DNA of 64,000 nt from CAWGUU01 sp963825765 (GCA_963825765.1 CAWGUU010000022.1:1-64000), one strand, 5' to 3'; positions 52,084 to 61,214 are shown, counted from the stretch's first letter. The notes: a model not told the origin generated them from the letters alone. A program made the numbers and translations.

Positions 52084-54149
52084 ACGGGCGCCGCATCGGC
52101 GGACGGGGCCCCCGGGTGCTCGTCCGGTCGGCGGCGTCGGCTGCCGTCCTGATACTGGTCGGCGCGGGTTGGGCGTCGCCCGCCGGCGCCCACGCGGATG
52201 CCGACGAGCACGGCACGATCTCCCTGTCCGCCACCGGCGACCTCGGCTCACCCCCCGCCGTCTCCGGCACCCTGTTCGGCTTGTCGGCTTTGGGTCTCGG
52301 CATCGAGACCATCAACGCGATCGAGCTGACGGCGACACCGATCGGGCCCACGGGCGGCGGCCAGATCGGCGCCGACGGCTGCGCCATGGTCACCTCCGGC
52401 CGGTGCGAGTCCAACCGGGTGAGCTTCCACTGGCAGCTTCCGGGACTGGCCTACAACGGACCGTACGTGGTCAACGCCATCGCCGACCACTGCCTGCTGG
52501 GCTGCGGGCCAGCCACCGTCACGCCCCAGGAGTTCCGTCTGGCCGCCGACCCGGCGACGCCGGCCGACGTCCGGGCCGAAGCCGGTGCCGACCGCAACGT
52601 GATCCTGTCGTGGGCCCGGAACGGCGAGCCCGACCTCCTCTACTACGAGGTGTCGCGCAAGACGGGCGGGGGCAACTTCACCCGGATCGGCGGCGACGTC
52701 CATCAGCCCGCGTCCGGGCGGCCGGCGTTCGTGGACACCTCCACGTCGGGCACACCCGGCGGCGAGTTCGCTTACCGCGTGGTCGCCGTCCGCAACGGCC
52801 CCTCGGGCGACGACTCGACGACCCGGACCTCAGGCGCCTCGGGCGAGAAATCGGTCGCCGTGCCACCGCCGCCCGAGCCTGCAGCGCCTCCCGGAACGCC
52901 GGGGGCCGAAGCCAAGCCAGCCGGCAGCGACACCAACATCGGGGGCTACCTGGCCGGGCAACCAGGGGCGCTGGGCAGCCCCAAGCCGATGTTCCTCGAC
53001 CTTCCCGACACCGGGTTCGACGGCTCACTGCCCTTCGGCCAGTTCCCTGGCGAGGACATGTCGGAGCCGGGCGAGGAGGACGCCATCAAGGCCACGATGG
53101 AGACGCGGCGCCTCGAGGCGTTCAACCGGGGACGGCCGCTGATCCCGATCGCCGCCGGCGCCATCCTGCTGTTGCTGGCAGCTCACCTGCGACTCTTCAA
53201 CAAGAAGCTGAAGGGCGACGTGCCCGACCGCCGCAATGCCGCCGCAAGGTTCATCGCCACGCTCGACGCCTCCAAGCAGGCCGCCATGCCGCTCGACGTC
53301 GAGGCGGCAGTGGCCAACGGCGGTCACCACCGCCCACCCTCCGGTGCCGACCTCACCGACCTCCCGGAGTGGGGATCCTTCCGGGGCGTGACGCTGTTGC
53401 CGTCCACGCCGACCACGAACGGGGATGCCGGCGACGGGGATACCGGCGACGAGGAGTGGGCGGACGAGCGTGGTGCCGGCGGGATGCCGGTGACAGGAGG
53501 TCGCCACGAGGCATCCGCGGACGGCGAGGCGCTCGACCGGGCGGAGGACGACCAGGCCTTCGCCGAGCCGGAACAGCACGAGCAGGACGAGGAGGACGAC
53601 GAGGACTGGGAGGTCATCGAGCCGGCGGTCGTCCTTGACGAAGAAGAGGAGGAGCACGACTTCCTCCTCGAGCTGGAGGAGGACGACTACCTCGCCGAGG
53701 TCGAGCTCGCCGAGGTCGAGCTCGGCGAAGTCGAACCGGCGCCGGCCGATGAGGTCCTCGTCGGGATGGAGCATGACGAGGCCGGGGACGAGGACGAGGA
53801 CGAGGACTGGGTCCTCGACCAGAACGCGATGGTCGAGGACGACGAGCTCGTGGCCGAGGTAGAGCCCGACGAGATGGCCGAGATCGTCTCCCTGCTGGTG
53901 CCCGCCTCCGGACCGGTGGCAACGCCGTCGGTGAACCCGGAGCCCGAGCCGGAGCCGGCTGTGGCCGAGCTCGACGTGGACGTCGCCGAGCCCGACATCG
54001 CGGCCGCCGCCGGCACCAACGGGTCGCGGGAGCTGACCGACTTCGACGACTTCGAGTGGTCGGAGGAGGCCCAGTTCGCCGAGCCCGAGATCGAGGTCGT
54101 CGTCGCCCCCCGGGTGGGCGGCAAGAAGCTCGCCCGCGCCAGGCGCTAG
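52080..54149 (+). CDS. FN3-domain membrane protein with long acidic cytoplasmic tail
   Basis: GTG 52080 overlaps the sortase stop. The 689-residue product has a signal peptide (about 1-37), a Cys-containing N-terminal domain, an FN3 domain (about 155-245; TPADVRAEAGADRNVILSWA), a Pro-rich linker, an LPDTG sequence at 308-312, and one transmembrane helix (LIPIAAGAILLLLAAHL, about 354-370) followed by KKLKG. The remaining 320 residues are extremely acidic (EEDDEDWEVIEPAVVLDEEE). The LPDTG is about 40 residues before the helix, too far for a normal sorting signal. The outside part probably binds ligands; the tail may dock cytoplasmic partners. No function is known. Confidence 0.75.
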   Translation: MNGRRIGGRGPRVLVRSAASAAVLILVGAGWASPAGAHADADEHGTISLSATGDLGSPPAVSGTLFGLSALGLGIETINAIELTATPIGPTGGGQIGADGCAMVTSGRCESNRVSFHWQLPGLAYNGPYVVNAIADHCLLGCGPATVTPQEFRLAADPATPADVRAEAGADRNVILSWARNGEPDLLYYEVSRKTGGGNFTRIGGDVHQPASGRPAFVDTSTSGTPGGEFAYRVVAVRNGPSGDDSTTRTSGASGEKSVAVPPPPEPAAPPGTPGAEAKPAGSDTNIGGYLAGQPGALGSPKPMFLDLPDTGFDGSLPFGQFPGEDMSEPGEEDAIKATMETRRLEAFNRGRPLIPIAAGAILLLLAAHLRLFNKKLKGDVPDRRNAAARFIATLDASKQAAMPLDVEAAVANGGHHRPPSGADLTDLPEWGSFRGVTLLPSTPTTNGDAGDGDTGDEEWADERGAGGMPVTGGRHEASADGEALDRAEDDQAFAEPEQHEQDEEDDEDWEVIEPAVVLDEEEEEHDFLLELEEDDYLAEVELAEVELGEVEPAPADEVLVGMEHDEAGDEDEDEDWVLDQNAMVEDDELVAEVEPDEMAEIVSLLVPASGPVATPSVNPEPEPEPAVAELDVDVAEPDIAAAAGTNGSRELTDFDDFEWSEEAQFAEPEIEVVVAPRVGGKKLARARR

Positions 54150-56431
54150 TCGCCGTCCGCCAGCAGCGCCTGAAGCAGCGACACCGCACCGGGTTTGTCG
54201 AGGGGCTCGTTCCAGTTCCCGCACTTGGGTGACTGCACGCACGACGGGCACCCGGCCACGCAGCCGCACCGTGCCACCACGTCGAGGGTGACCTCCAGGT
54301 GCCGGCGGCCGGCGGCGAAACCCAGCTCGGCGATCCCGGCGCCGCCCGGGTAGCCGTCGTAGATCACGATCGTGGCCCGGCCAGTCTCGGCCTGCCAGTT
54401 CGTCGACAGCCCTCCGACGTCCCAGCGGTCGCAGATGGTGAACACCGGCAGGATCCCGATGGCGGCGTGCTCGACGGCGTGGACGGTTCCGAGCACCCGG
54501 GCGGCGTGGATGCCGGCCTCGACGAGCAGGTCGTCGTCGAGGGCGTACCAGAACCCCCGTGTGGTCAGCGTGGTCGGAGGCAGTTGCAGCGGCACCGTCT
54601 CCACCACCTCGCCGGTCGACCGCTTGCGCCGCTGGTAGGCGACGACGCGCTGGGTCACCTCCACCGGCCCGAGGAACAGCTCGGCCCGGCCGACACCGGA
54701 CCCGTCGACAATCGTGTGCTCGTCGACAGCGAGGATTGCGACTTCGGTCTCGGTGCGGGGCCGGGTCGTCTCGTCGACCGCCGCCGGCGCCACCCACGCC
54801 GCCCGGTCGTCGAGGTCGAGCCGCTCCACCCGAAACTGCCGGCCCTGGTGCAGGTACAGCGCCCCAGGGTGCACCGAGGAGAAGGCCCGGCCCTCGTCGA
54901 CGGTGCCGATCAGACGGCCGTGGCCGTCGACGATGCGGTACTCGCTGGCCGACGACCCCGTCCGCAGCCCCACCCGGGGCGCCGGCGCACCCCTACCGGC
55001 GTAGACGGCGAGGCCGTCGCGCAGACGGGCCTGGTCGGTCAGCACCAGCCGGCGCACGCCGTCCTCCAAATCCTCACCCCACCAGGCGTCGTCGGCCGGC
55101 GCCAGCGGCAGCTCGTAGGCGGCACAGGCCAGGTGGGGGCCCAGGACGAACGGGTTGGACGGGTTCACGACCGCCGGCTCGGGCGAACGGGTGAACAGCT
55201 CGCCCGGGTGGGCCATCCACCACTGGTCGAGCTGGTCCTCCCCCGCCACCAGCACCGCCGCCGACTGCTGGCACTGGCGGCCGGCCCGGCCGGCCTGCTG
55301 CCACATCGAGGCGATGGTGCCGGGGAAGCCGTCGAGGATGCAGGCGTCGAGCCCGCCGACGTCGATGCCCAGCTCCAGGGCGTTGGTTGCGGCCACGCCC
55401 CGGAGCCGGCCGCCGAACAGCTCGGCCTCGATCTCCCTGCGCTCCGACGCCAGGTACCCGCCCCGGTACGGCCGCACCAACGACGCCAGCTCGGCGGGCA
55501 CCCGGCGGCGGGCCTCTGCCGCCACCAGCTCGGCGCCCAGGCGGCTGCGGGTGAAGGCGATGACGCGCGACCCTGCGGTCACCAGCCCGCCCAGCAGCCG
55601 GGCCGTCTCGTGGTGGCCCGACGCCCGGGTCCCCGCTGCCTCGTCGGTGATCGGCGGGTTCCACAGCACGAAGATCCGCTCACCGCGGGGCGACCCGTCG
55701 TCGGTGACCTCGGCCACCGCCAGCCCGCACAGCGCCGACGCAAGGGCGCCCGGCCCGCCGATGGTGGCCGAGCAGAACACGAACGTCGGGTTCGACCCGT
55801 AGTGGGCGCAGACCCGTCGCAGGCGGCGCAGCACGTGGGCCACGTGGCTCCCGAAGATCCCCCGGAGCATGTGCAGCTCGTCGACGGCGACGTAGCGCAG
55901 GCGGCCCAGGAAGCGGGCCCAGCGCTCGTGGTGCGGGAGGATCCCGACGTGCAGCATGTCGGGATTGGTCAGGATGGCGGTGGCCGACCGCCGCGCCCAC
56001 GTGCGGGTTGACGCCGGTGTGTCGCCGTCGTACGTCGCCGCGACCACGCCCGACGCGTCCAACCCTCCCAACGAGCGGAACTGGTCCTGGGCCAATGCCT
56101 TGGTCGGGAACATCAGCAGGGCGGTGCCGCCGTCGAGCGCCGCCTCGGCCACCGGCAGCTGGTAGCAGAGCGACTTGCCCGACGCCGTGCCGGTGGAGAC
56201 CGCCACCGACGTCCCGGACCGGGCCAGGTCGACCGCCTCCGCCTGGTGCGTCCACAGCCGACCGCCGGGAACGAGGGCGGCGACGGCGTCGGGAAGTGGG
56301 CTGGTCAGGGCCTGGTGGCGGGCGGCACGAGCCGGGATACGCTCGACGTGCACGACCTGCCCGTCCTCGGCCAGGGCCTCGACCACGGCGGCGAGATCCA
56401 CATCGAGGGTTTCTGGGAACGAGTAGGGCAC
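54146..56431 (-). CDS. DEAD/DEAH helicase with C-terminal DUF1998 zinc-binding domain
   Basis: The 761-residue product has superfamily 2 motifs: Walker A STGTASGKSLCYQLP (about 79-93), VAVDELHML (motif II as DELH), FCSATIGG (III), TNALELGIDVGG (V) and QQAGRAGRQ (VI). The C-terminal DUF1998 region ends in four Cys (CGCVAGCPSCVQSPKCGN). Bacillus MrfA (YprA) has this layout and acts in mitomycin-type DNA repair. The enzyme is therefore a 3'-5' DNA translocase probably used in repair. Its stop overlaps the stop of the convergent gene by 4 bp (CTAG). Confidence 0.88.
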   Translation of the reverse strand: MPYSFPETLDVDLAAVVEALAEDGQVVHVERIPARAARHQALTSPLPDAVAALVPGGRLWTHQAEAVDLARSGTSVAVSTGTASGKSLCYQLPVAEAALDGGTALLMFPTKALAQDQFRSLGGLDASGVVAATYDGDTPASTRTWARRSATAILTNPDMLHVGILPHHERWARFLGRLRYVAVDELHMLRGIFGSHVAHVLRRLRRVCAHYGSNPTFVFCSATIGGPGALASALCGLAVAEVTDDGSPRGERIFVLWNPPITDEAAGTRASGHHETARLLGGLVTAGSRVIAFTRSRLGAELVAAEARRRVPAELASLVRPYRGGYLASERREIEAELFGGRLRGVAATNALELGIDVGGLDACILDGFPGTIASMWQQAGRAGRQCQQSAAVLVAGEDQLDQWWMAHPGELFTRSPEPAVVNPSNPFVLGPHLACAAYELPLAPADDAWWGEDLEDGVRRLVLTDQARLRDGLAVYAGRGAPAPRVGLRTGSSASEYRIVDGHGRLIGTVDEGRAFSSVHPGALYLHQGRQFRVERLDLDDRAAWVAPAAVDETTRPRTETEVAILAVDEHTIVDGSGVGRAELFLGPVEVTQRVVAYQRRKRSTGEVVETVPLQLPPTTLTTRGFWYALDDDLLVEAGIHAARVLGTVHAVEHAAIGILPVFTICDRWDVGGLSTNWQAETGRATIVIYDGYPGGAGIAELGFAAGRRHLEVTLDVVARCGCVAGCPSCVQSPKCGNWNEPLDKPGAVSLLQALLADGD

Positions 56432-56471
56432 GGGCTAGCGTTGCACCGGACGAAACAGTGGAGGAGCGGTC

Positions 56472-56813
56472 ATGGATTTGGGTCTCGACGTCACCGAGCG
56501 TGACGGGTACGCCATCCTCAGCGTACGCGGCGAGGTCGACGTCTATACCGCCCCAAAGTTCCGCGAACGCCTCATCGAGTTGGTGGGCGAGGGCAAGTAC
56601 CGCATCGTGGTCGACCTCGAGGGCGTCGACTTCCTCGACTCCACCGGCTTGGGCGTGCTCGTCGGGGGGCTCAAGCGCCTCCGCAGCCACGACGGTGACC
56701 TCTTCCTGGTGTGCACCAAGACCCGGATCCTGAAGGTCTTCGAGATCACCGGCCTCACCAAGGTGTTCTCCATCTACGACTCGGTCGACGCCGCTGTCGG
56801 GAGTCAGGCCTAA
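56472..56813 (+). CDS. anti-sigma factor antagonist (STAS domain)
   Basis: The 113-residue protein is a single STAS domain (LDVTERDGYAILSVRGEVDV, then RIVVDLEGVDFLDSTGLGVL). The Ser in DSTGLG is the site phosphorylated by anti-sigma kinases in SpoIIAA and RsbV. The next gene, 7 bp away, encodes such a kinase, so the pair forms a partner-switching module. No sigma factor of the SigB/SigF type is encoded beside it. Confidence 0.9.
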   Translation: MDLGLDVTERDGYAILSVRGEVDVYTAPKFRERLIELVGEGKYRIVVDLEGVDFLDSTGLGVLVGGLKRLRSHDGDLFLVCTKTRILKVFEITGLTKVFSIYDSVDAAVGSQA

Positions 56814-56820
56814 GGCCATC

Positions 56821-57282
56821 ATGGACCCTCTCGCTGGGGACGCGGTCGAGCTGGAGATCCCGGCCAAGGCGGAGTTCGTGGCACTGGCGCGCCTGGCCGT
56901 ATCGGCCATCGCCGCGGCCGACGGCGAGCTGGAGGACGAGCGGCTCGACGACCTGAAGCTGGCGGTGTCGGAGGCGTGCACCAACGCCATCGAGGCCCAC
57001 AGCTCGATCGACACGGACGAGCGGGTGATCGTGCGCTGCTCGGTGGACGAGACCGGCCTGGAGGTCTGCATCGCCGACCGTGGCCCCGGCTTCGACCCGT
57101 CCCGGCTCCCCGACCATCCCCCCGTCACCGACCCTGACCGCCTCAAGTTCGAGCGGGGCCTGGGCATCCCCCTGATCCGGGCCCTCGTCGACGAGGTCGG
57201 GTTCGATTCCTCGGAGCAGGGCACCGAGGTACGTCTGGTCATGCGTCACGGCCATCGCCGTGACGGCGCCTACGGCGCCTGA
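56821..57282 (+). CDS. anti-sigma factor / serine kinase (RsbW-like)
   Basis: The 153-residue product is a GHKL ATPase: N-box KLAVSEACTNAIEAH (about 42-56), G1 box IADRGPGFDPSRLP (about 84-97) and G2-like RGLGIPLIRALVDE. RsbW/SpoIIAB proteins bind a stress sigma factor and phosphorylate the STAS antagonist to keep the switch off. The adjacent STAS gene supports this. Its target sigma factor may be encoded elsewhere; the 40973 factor is not of the usual SigF type. Confidence 0.88.
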   Translation: MDPLAGDAVELEIPAKAEFVALARLAVSAIAAADGELEDERLDDLKLAVSEACTNAIEAHSSIDTDERVIVRCSVDETGLEVCIADRGPGFDPSRLPDHPPVTDPDRLKFERGLGIPLIRALVDEVGFDSSEQGTEVRLVMRHGHRRDGAYGA

Positions 57283-57285
57283 GCC

Positions 57286-57648
57286 ATGCCGAAGCTCCGC
57301 AAGCTCTTCCAACGTCTCACGGAGCCGATGTCGGAGGTCGACCTGGCCCGGCTGCGCGAGTTCTGCACCGACGTGCCGGGCGTGATCCCGATAGGGGCGG
57401 CCGTCGCCCGCCAGGAGGTCACCGTCGCCGGCGAGATCTCGTCGGTGCGCATCGTGCCCCGGGCCGGCTCACCGTCGCTGGAAGCCACCGTCAGCGACGG
57501 CAGCGGGTCGATCGTGGCCGTGTGGACCGGCCGGCGCCACCTGGCCGGCGTCTGCCCGGGGCGGCGACTGGTGTTGAGCGGGCGGGGTGCCGACCAGAAC
57601 GGCAACGGCCGCCTGGTCGTGCTCAACCCCCTCTACGAGCTTCTCTGA
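57286..57648 (+). CDS. OB-fold nucleic acid-binding protein
   Basis: ATG 57286 starts 3 bp after the anti-sigma gene. The 120-residue product has a basic N-terminus and an OB-fold pattern (VTVAGEISSVRIVPRAGSPS, then LEATVSDGSGSIVAVWTGRR and RRLVLSGRGA) like the RecG/YhcR OB domains often found in actinobacterial potassium/permease loci. It may bind single-stranded DNA or RNA. Its role with the neighbours is unknown. Confidence 0.75.
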   Translation: MPKLRKLFQRLTEPMSEVDLARLREFCTDVPGVIPIGAAVARQEVTVAGEISSVRIVPRAGSPSLEATVSDGSGSIVAVWTGRRHLAGVCPGRRLVLSGRGADQNGNGRLVVLNPLYELL

Positions 57649-57672
57649 CCCGGCTGGTCTATTCGGGCCGGT

Positions 57673-58413
57673 TCATCTCGCCGACTCCGGCCCCGCCGCC
57701 GTCGGTGCGGCCGCCGTCACCGGAGCAGCGGCGGTGGGCTCGACCACGGGCGCTGACGGCGTGCCGACAAGCAGGGCCTTCACCGCCAACTCCGTGTCCG
57801 GGGTCACCAACACCAGCACCTCGTCGCCGGCCTGCATCACCGTCTCGCCCCGGGGGACGATCACGTGCCGATCGCGGATGACGGCCACGATGGTGGCGTC
57901 CCGGGGCACACCGAGCTCGGAGATGGGCGTCGCCACCGCCGGCGAGCTGTCGGCGAGCGTGACCTCCACCAGGTGGGCGTCCTGGAACTGCAGCAGTCGC
58001 ACCAGCGACCCTACCGACACCGCTTCCTCGACCAAGGCTGTCAGCAGGTGGGGGGTGGACACCGACACGTCGACCCCCCACGTCTCGTTGAACAGCCACT
58101 GGTTGGCCGGGTGATTGACCCTCGCCACCACGCGGGGGACGGCGAACTCCTGCTTGGCCAGCAGGGAGATCACCAGGTTGTCCTCGTCGTCGCCGGTGGC
58201 GGCCACCACCACGTCGACCTCGCCCAGCCCGGCGTGATGCAACGACGACACCTCGCAGGCGTCGGCGACGACCCACGTCACGTCGAGGCCGACCCGCAGG
58301 CGGGCCACCAGGTCGGGGTCCTGCTCGATCAACATCACCTCGTGGCCGGCCTCCTTGAGGTCGGCGGCGATGTAGGTGCCGACGTTGCCGGCCCCGGCTA
58401 TCGCGACTCTCAT
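57673..58413 (-). CDS. trkA: TrkA-like potassium channel regulator, second copy
   Basis: ATG 58413 gives 246 residues: an RCK N-domain with NAD motif IAGAGNVGTYIAADL (about 5-19) and DxD-like acid end (IEQD), and an RCK C-domain (about 135-220; VEVTLADSSPAVATPISELG). A Pro/Ala-rich tail of 25 residues follows. Such cytosolic subunits bind nucleotides and c-di-AMP and gate Trk/Ktr channels. No membrane subunit (TrkG/H) is encoded nearby. The start codon and first codons are repeated upstream in a remarkable tandem array (58411-58497). Confidence 0.88.
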   Translation of the reverse strand: MRVAIAGAGNVGTYIAADLKEAGHEVMLIEQDPDLVARLRVGLDVTWVVADACEVSSLHHAGLGEVDVVVAATGDDEDNLVISLLAKQEFAVPRVVARVNHPANQWLFNETWGVDVSVSTPHLLTALVEEAVSVGSLVRLLQFQDAHLVEVTLADSSPAVATPISELGVPRDATIVAVIRDRHVIVPRGETVMQAGDEVLVLVTPDTELAVKALLVGTPSAPVVEPTAAAPVTAAAPTAAGPESAR

Positions 58414-58497
58414 GGCGCGACTCTCATGGCGCGACTCTCATGGCGCGACTCTCATGGCGCGACTCTCATGGCGCGACTCTCATGTGGCGACCTTCAT
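58411..58497 (-). repeat. 14-bp tandem array of trkA start codons forming coupled mini-ORFs
   Basis: Read on the minus strand, ATGs occur at 58497, 58483, 58469, 58455, 58441, 58427 and 58413, exactly 14 nt apart. The unit is ATGAGAGTCGCGCC (first unit ATGAAGGTCGCCAC). Each of the six upstream ATGs reads five codons, Met-Arg-Val-Ala-Pro (Met-Lys-Val-Ala-Thr in the first unit), then TGA, and that TGA overlaps the next ATG as ATGA. The last ATG continues into trkA. The first ATG overlaps the stop of the upstream trkA paralog. Confidence 0.9.
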
Positions 58498-59153
58498 TTG
58501 TGGGCCGTCCCGGTCAGCCTGGCCTCGAGCTCGTCGAGGGCGTCGAGGTGGACGGCCAGGTGCAGCATGTCGCCCTCCTGGCCGAGGAGCTCGGAGCTGA
58601 AGAGCCGGGCCCGTCCGGCACGCGACAGCGCCACCAGCCGGAACTTGTCGCGCTCGTCGAGCTCGGCCAGCTTGCGCCCGGCCCAGCCGGCGGGGAGCGC
58701 CCGCTCGACCAGGCTGATCGTGCCCGACGCGTCGGTCCACTCGCTGACCGACTTGTCGGGGAACAGCCGGCGCAGCACCTGGTCGGTGGTCCACGCCACC
58801 GTGGCCACGGTCTGGATGCCGAGGCGCTGGTAGATCACCGCCCGCCGGGGGTCGTAGATGCGGGCCACCACGTTGGGGATCTCGTAGGTCTCGCGGGCGA
58901 TGCGGGCGGCCAGGATGTTGGAGTTGTCGCCGTTGGTGACGGCGGCCAGGGCACCGGCCTCCTCGATGCCGGCCTCCTCCAGGTGGCTCCTGTCGAACCC
59001 GAAGCCGAGGATCGCCTTGCCGCTGAACTCCTCGGGCAGGTGCCGAAAGGCGTTGCGGTCCTTGTCGATGATGCTGACCGTGTGGCCGGCAGCCTCGACG
59101 GCGACGGCCAGCTCCGAACCGACCCGTCCGCATCCGATGACGACCACGTGCAT
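58494..59153 (-). CDS. trkA: TrkA-like potassium channel regulator, first copy
   Basis: ATG 59153 (MHVVVIGCGRVGSELAVAVE) is chosen; ATG 59162 three codons earlier is also possible. The product of about 219 residues has an RCK N-domain with the NAD motif GCGRVGS and IIDKD, and an RCK C-domain (about 145-215; LAELDERDKFRLVALSRAGR). It is paired with the second TrkA protein, as in many actinobacteria (CeoB/CeoC). Its stop TGA overlaps the first ATG of the repeat array before the downstream copy. Confidence 0.88.
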   Translation of the reverse strand: MHVVVIGCGRVGSELAVAVEAAGHTVSIIDKDRNAFRHLPEEFSGKAILGFGFDRSHLEEAGIEEAGALAAVTNGDNSNILAARIARETYEIPNVVARIYDPRRAVIYQRLGIQTVATVAWTTDQVLRRLFPDKSVSEWTDASGTISLVERALPAGWAGRKLAELDERDKFRLVALSRAGRARLFSSELLGQEGDMLHLAVHLDALDELEARLTGTAHK

Positions 59154-59258
59154 CCGTGACATGCAACTCGCATCGAGGCTCGGATGACAACTCGCGACGA
59201 GGGCGGGCGAGCACCCTCGCGTTGTGATCGACCGATCGTGCACGGGTAGCTTGCCCCG

Positions 59259-61214
59259 GTGTACTCAGCGCTGAAGCGCCTGCTGGTGGGCCGGCCCATC
59301 GCAACCACCGAGGGCGAACACCGGCGGCTGCCCAAGACGGTGGCGCTCGCCACCTACTCGTCGGACGCGATCTCCTCCACCGCCTACGCCACCGAGGAGA
59401 TCCTGATCGTGCTCACGGCCGGCGGGGCCGGCCTCGGTCTCGCCCTGTCCAAGCTGGTCCCGATCTCGATCGTCGTCGCCGTCCTGATCTTCATCGTCGT
59501 GGCGTCGTACCGGCAGACGATCTTCGCCTACCCCCAGGGCGGCGGCTCCTACCTGGTCAGCCGCGACAACCTGGGCAAGTACCCGTCCCTCGTGGCGGGC
59601 GCGTCGCTGCTCGTCGACTACATCCTGACGGTGGCGGTGTCCATCTCGGCCGGCGTGGCCGCCATCGTCTCCCTGCCGGCATTCCGGAGCCTGGCCGAGC
59701 ACCGGGTGGCCGTCGGCATAGGTCTGATCCTGCTCATCACCGTGCTGAACCTGCGGGGCCTCAAGGAGTCGGGGTCGCTGTTCGCCGTCCCCGCCTACAC
59801 CTACATCGTCAGCCTGGCCCTGCTGATCGGCTACGGGCTGATCCGGAGTTACTTCGGGGACCTCGGCCCCATCCCGCCCCCCGGACCGGGTGACGGGTTC
59901 ACCGGCGTGCTGAGCGGCGGGAACCTCGGCCTGCTCCTGCTGCTCAAGGGCTTCTCGTCGGGCGCGGTGGCCCTCAGCGGGATCGAAGCCATCGCCGACG
60001 GCGTGCCCAACTTCAAGAAGAAGCCCTCCGAGGCCAAGAACGCGGCCGACACCCTGGCCATCATGGGCATCATCCTGGCCACCCTGTTCGTGGGCGTCTC
60101 GGTGCTGGCCCACCACCTGGCGCCGTACCCGACCGAGCACGAGACGGTGATCTCCCAGATGGGCCACGCCGTCTACGGCGGGGGTCCCTTCTACGTCATC
60201 CTCCAGTTCGCCACCGCCTCCATCCTGACCCTCGCCGCCAACACCGCCTTCGCCGACTTCCCGCGGCTGTCGTCGATCATCGCCCGCGACGGCTACCTGC
60301 CCCGGCAGTTCATGAGCATGGGCGACCGCCTGGTGTTCTCCAACGGCGTCGTGTTCCTGGCCGTGGCGGCCGGCGCGCTGCTGGCGGCCTTCGGCGGCGT
60401 CACCAACGCCCTGATCCCTCTCTACGCGGTGGGCGTCTTCACGTCGTTCACGCTCAGCCAGACCGGCATGGTCAAGAGGCACCTGAACCTCAAGGAGGCC
60501 GGTTGGAAGCGTGGGATCACGATCAACGGCGTCGGCGCGGTGGCCACTGGCATCGTGCTGATGGTCGTGGCCGTGTCCAAGTTCACCGCTGGCGCCTGGT
60601 TGCCGATCATCGTCATCCCGTCGATCATCGCCCTGTTCGTCGCCATTCGCCGCCACTACGACAGGGTCGGGAGCGTCCTGGCCATCACGCCCGACGAGGT
60701 CCGGCCCCAGCCGATGAACCACACGGTCATCGTGCTGGTCGGCAGGATCCACAAAGGCGTGCTCAAGGCCCTCGCCTACTCCCGGTCGCTGCGGCCCCAG
60801 CACATCGTCGCCCTCTACGTGTCCTTCGAGGAGGAGGACCAGCTGGCCATGGAGAAGCAGTGGCGGGACTTCAAGATCGACGTCCCCCTGGAGATCAAGT
60901 ACTCCCGCTACCGGGAGCTGGTGCGCCCCGTGATCGAGTACATCGACGAGGTGGACGCCCGCTGGGGCGACGACACCGTCACCGTGGTCATCCCCGAGTT
61001 CGTGGTGGGTAAGTGGTGGGAGCAGGTCCTCCACAACCAGAGCGCCCTGATCCTGAAGGGCCGTCTCCTGTTCCGCCGCGGCACGGTGGTCACGTCGGTG
61101 CCGTACCACGTCGACGCCGAGGGGAGCGAGCACCGGGCCGGGTCGGCCGCCGAGGCCGCTACCCGGGAGGATCGCTCGGTTCGACGAGACGGTAACCAAC
61201 CCCCGGCTCCGTGA
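59259..61214 (+). CDS. kimA: KimA-like APC-family potassium importer
   Basis: GTG 59259 gives 651 residues with 12 transmembrane segments and high similarity to Bacillus KimA: YSSDAISSTAYATEEILIVL, SYRQTIFAYPQGGGSYLVSR, LLVDYILTVAVSISAGVAAI, SGAVALSGIEAIADGVPNFK, LIPLYAVGVFTSFTLSQTGM. KimA imports potassium with protons and is inhibited by c-di-AMP through its cytosolic C-terminal domain, which is present here (about 480-640). The two TrkA genes beside it fit potassium homeostasis. No clear Shine-Dalgarno is seen. The 3' end overlaps the convergent kdpE by 56 bp. Confidence 0.85.
   Translation: MYSALKRLLVGRPIATTEGEHRRLPKTVALATYSSDAISSTAYATEEILIVLTAGGAGLGLALSKLVPISIVVAVLIFIVVASYRQTIFAYPQGGGSYLVSRDNLGKYPSLVAGASLLVDYILTVAVSISAGVAAIVSLPAFRSLAEHRVAVGIGLILLITVLNLRGLKESGSLFAVPAYTYIVSLALLIGYGLIRSYFGDLGPIPPPGPGDGFTGVLSGGNLGLLLLLKGFSSGAVALSGIEAIADGVPNFKKKPSEAKNAADTLAIMGIILATLFVGVSVLAHHLAPYPTEHETVISQMGHAVYGGGPFYVILQFATASILTLAANTAFADFPRLSSIIARDGYLPRQFMSMGDRLVFSNGVVFLAVAAGALLAAFGGVTNALIPLYAVGVFTSFTLSQTGMVKRHLNLKEAGWKRGITINGVGAVATGIVLMVVAVSKFTAGAWLPIIVIPSIIALFVAIRRHYDRVGSVLAITPDEVRPQPMNHTVIVLVGRIHKGVLKALAYSRSLRPQHIVALYVSFEEEDQLAMEKQWRDFKIDVPLEIKYSRYRELVRPVIEYIDEVDARWGDDTVTVVIPEFVVGKWWEQVLHNQSALILKGRLLFRRGTVVTSVPYHVDAEGSEHRAGSAAEAATREDRSVRRDGNQPPAP

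Noticed and set aside
58411..58497. CRISPR-like array
   Set aside because: The 14-bp repeats are contiguous with no spacers, and the structure is explained by duplication of a start codon region. No cas gene is present and no other array was seen in the window.
59265..61199. 644-residue open frame antisense to kimA
   Set aside because: His/Asp/Gln-rich shadow of a strongly conserved transporter gene; no motif.
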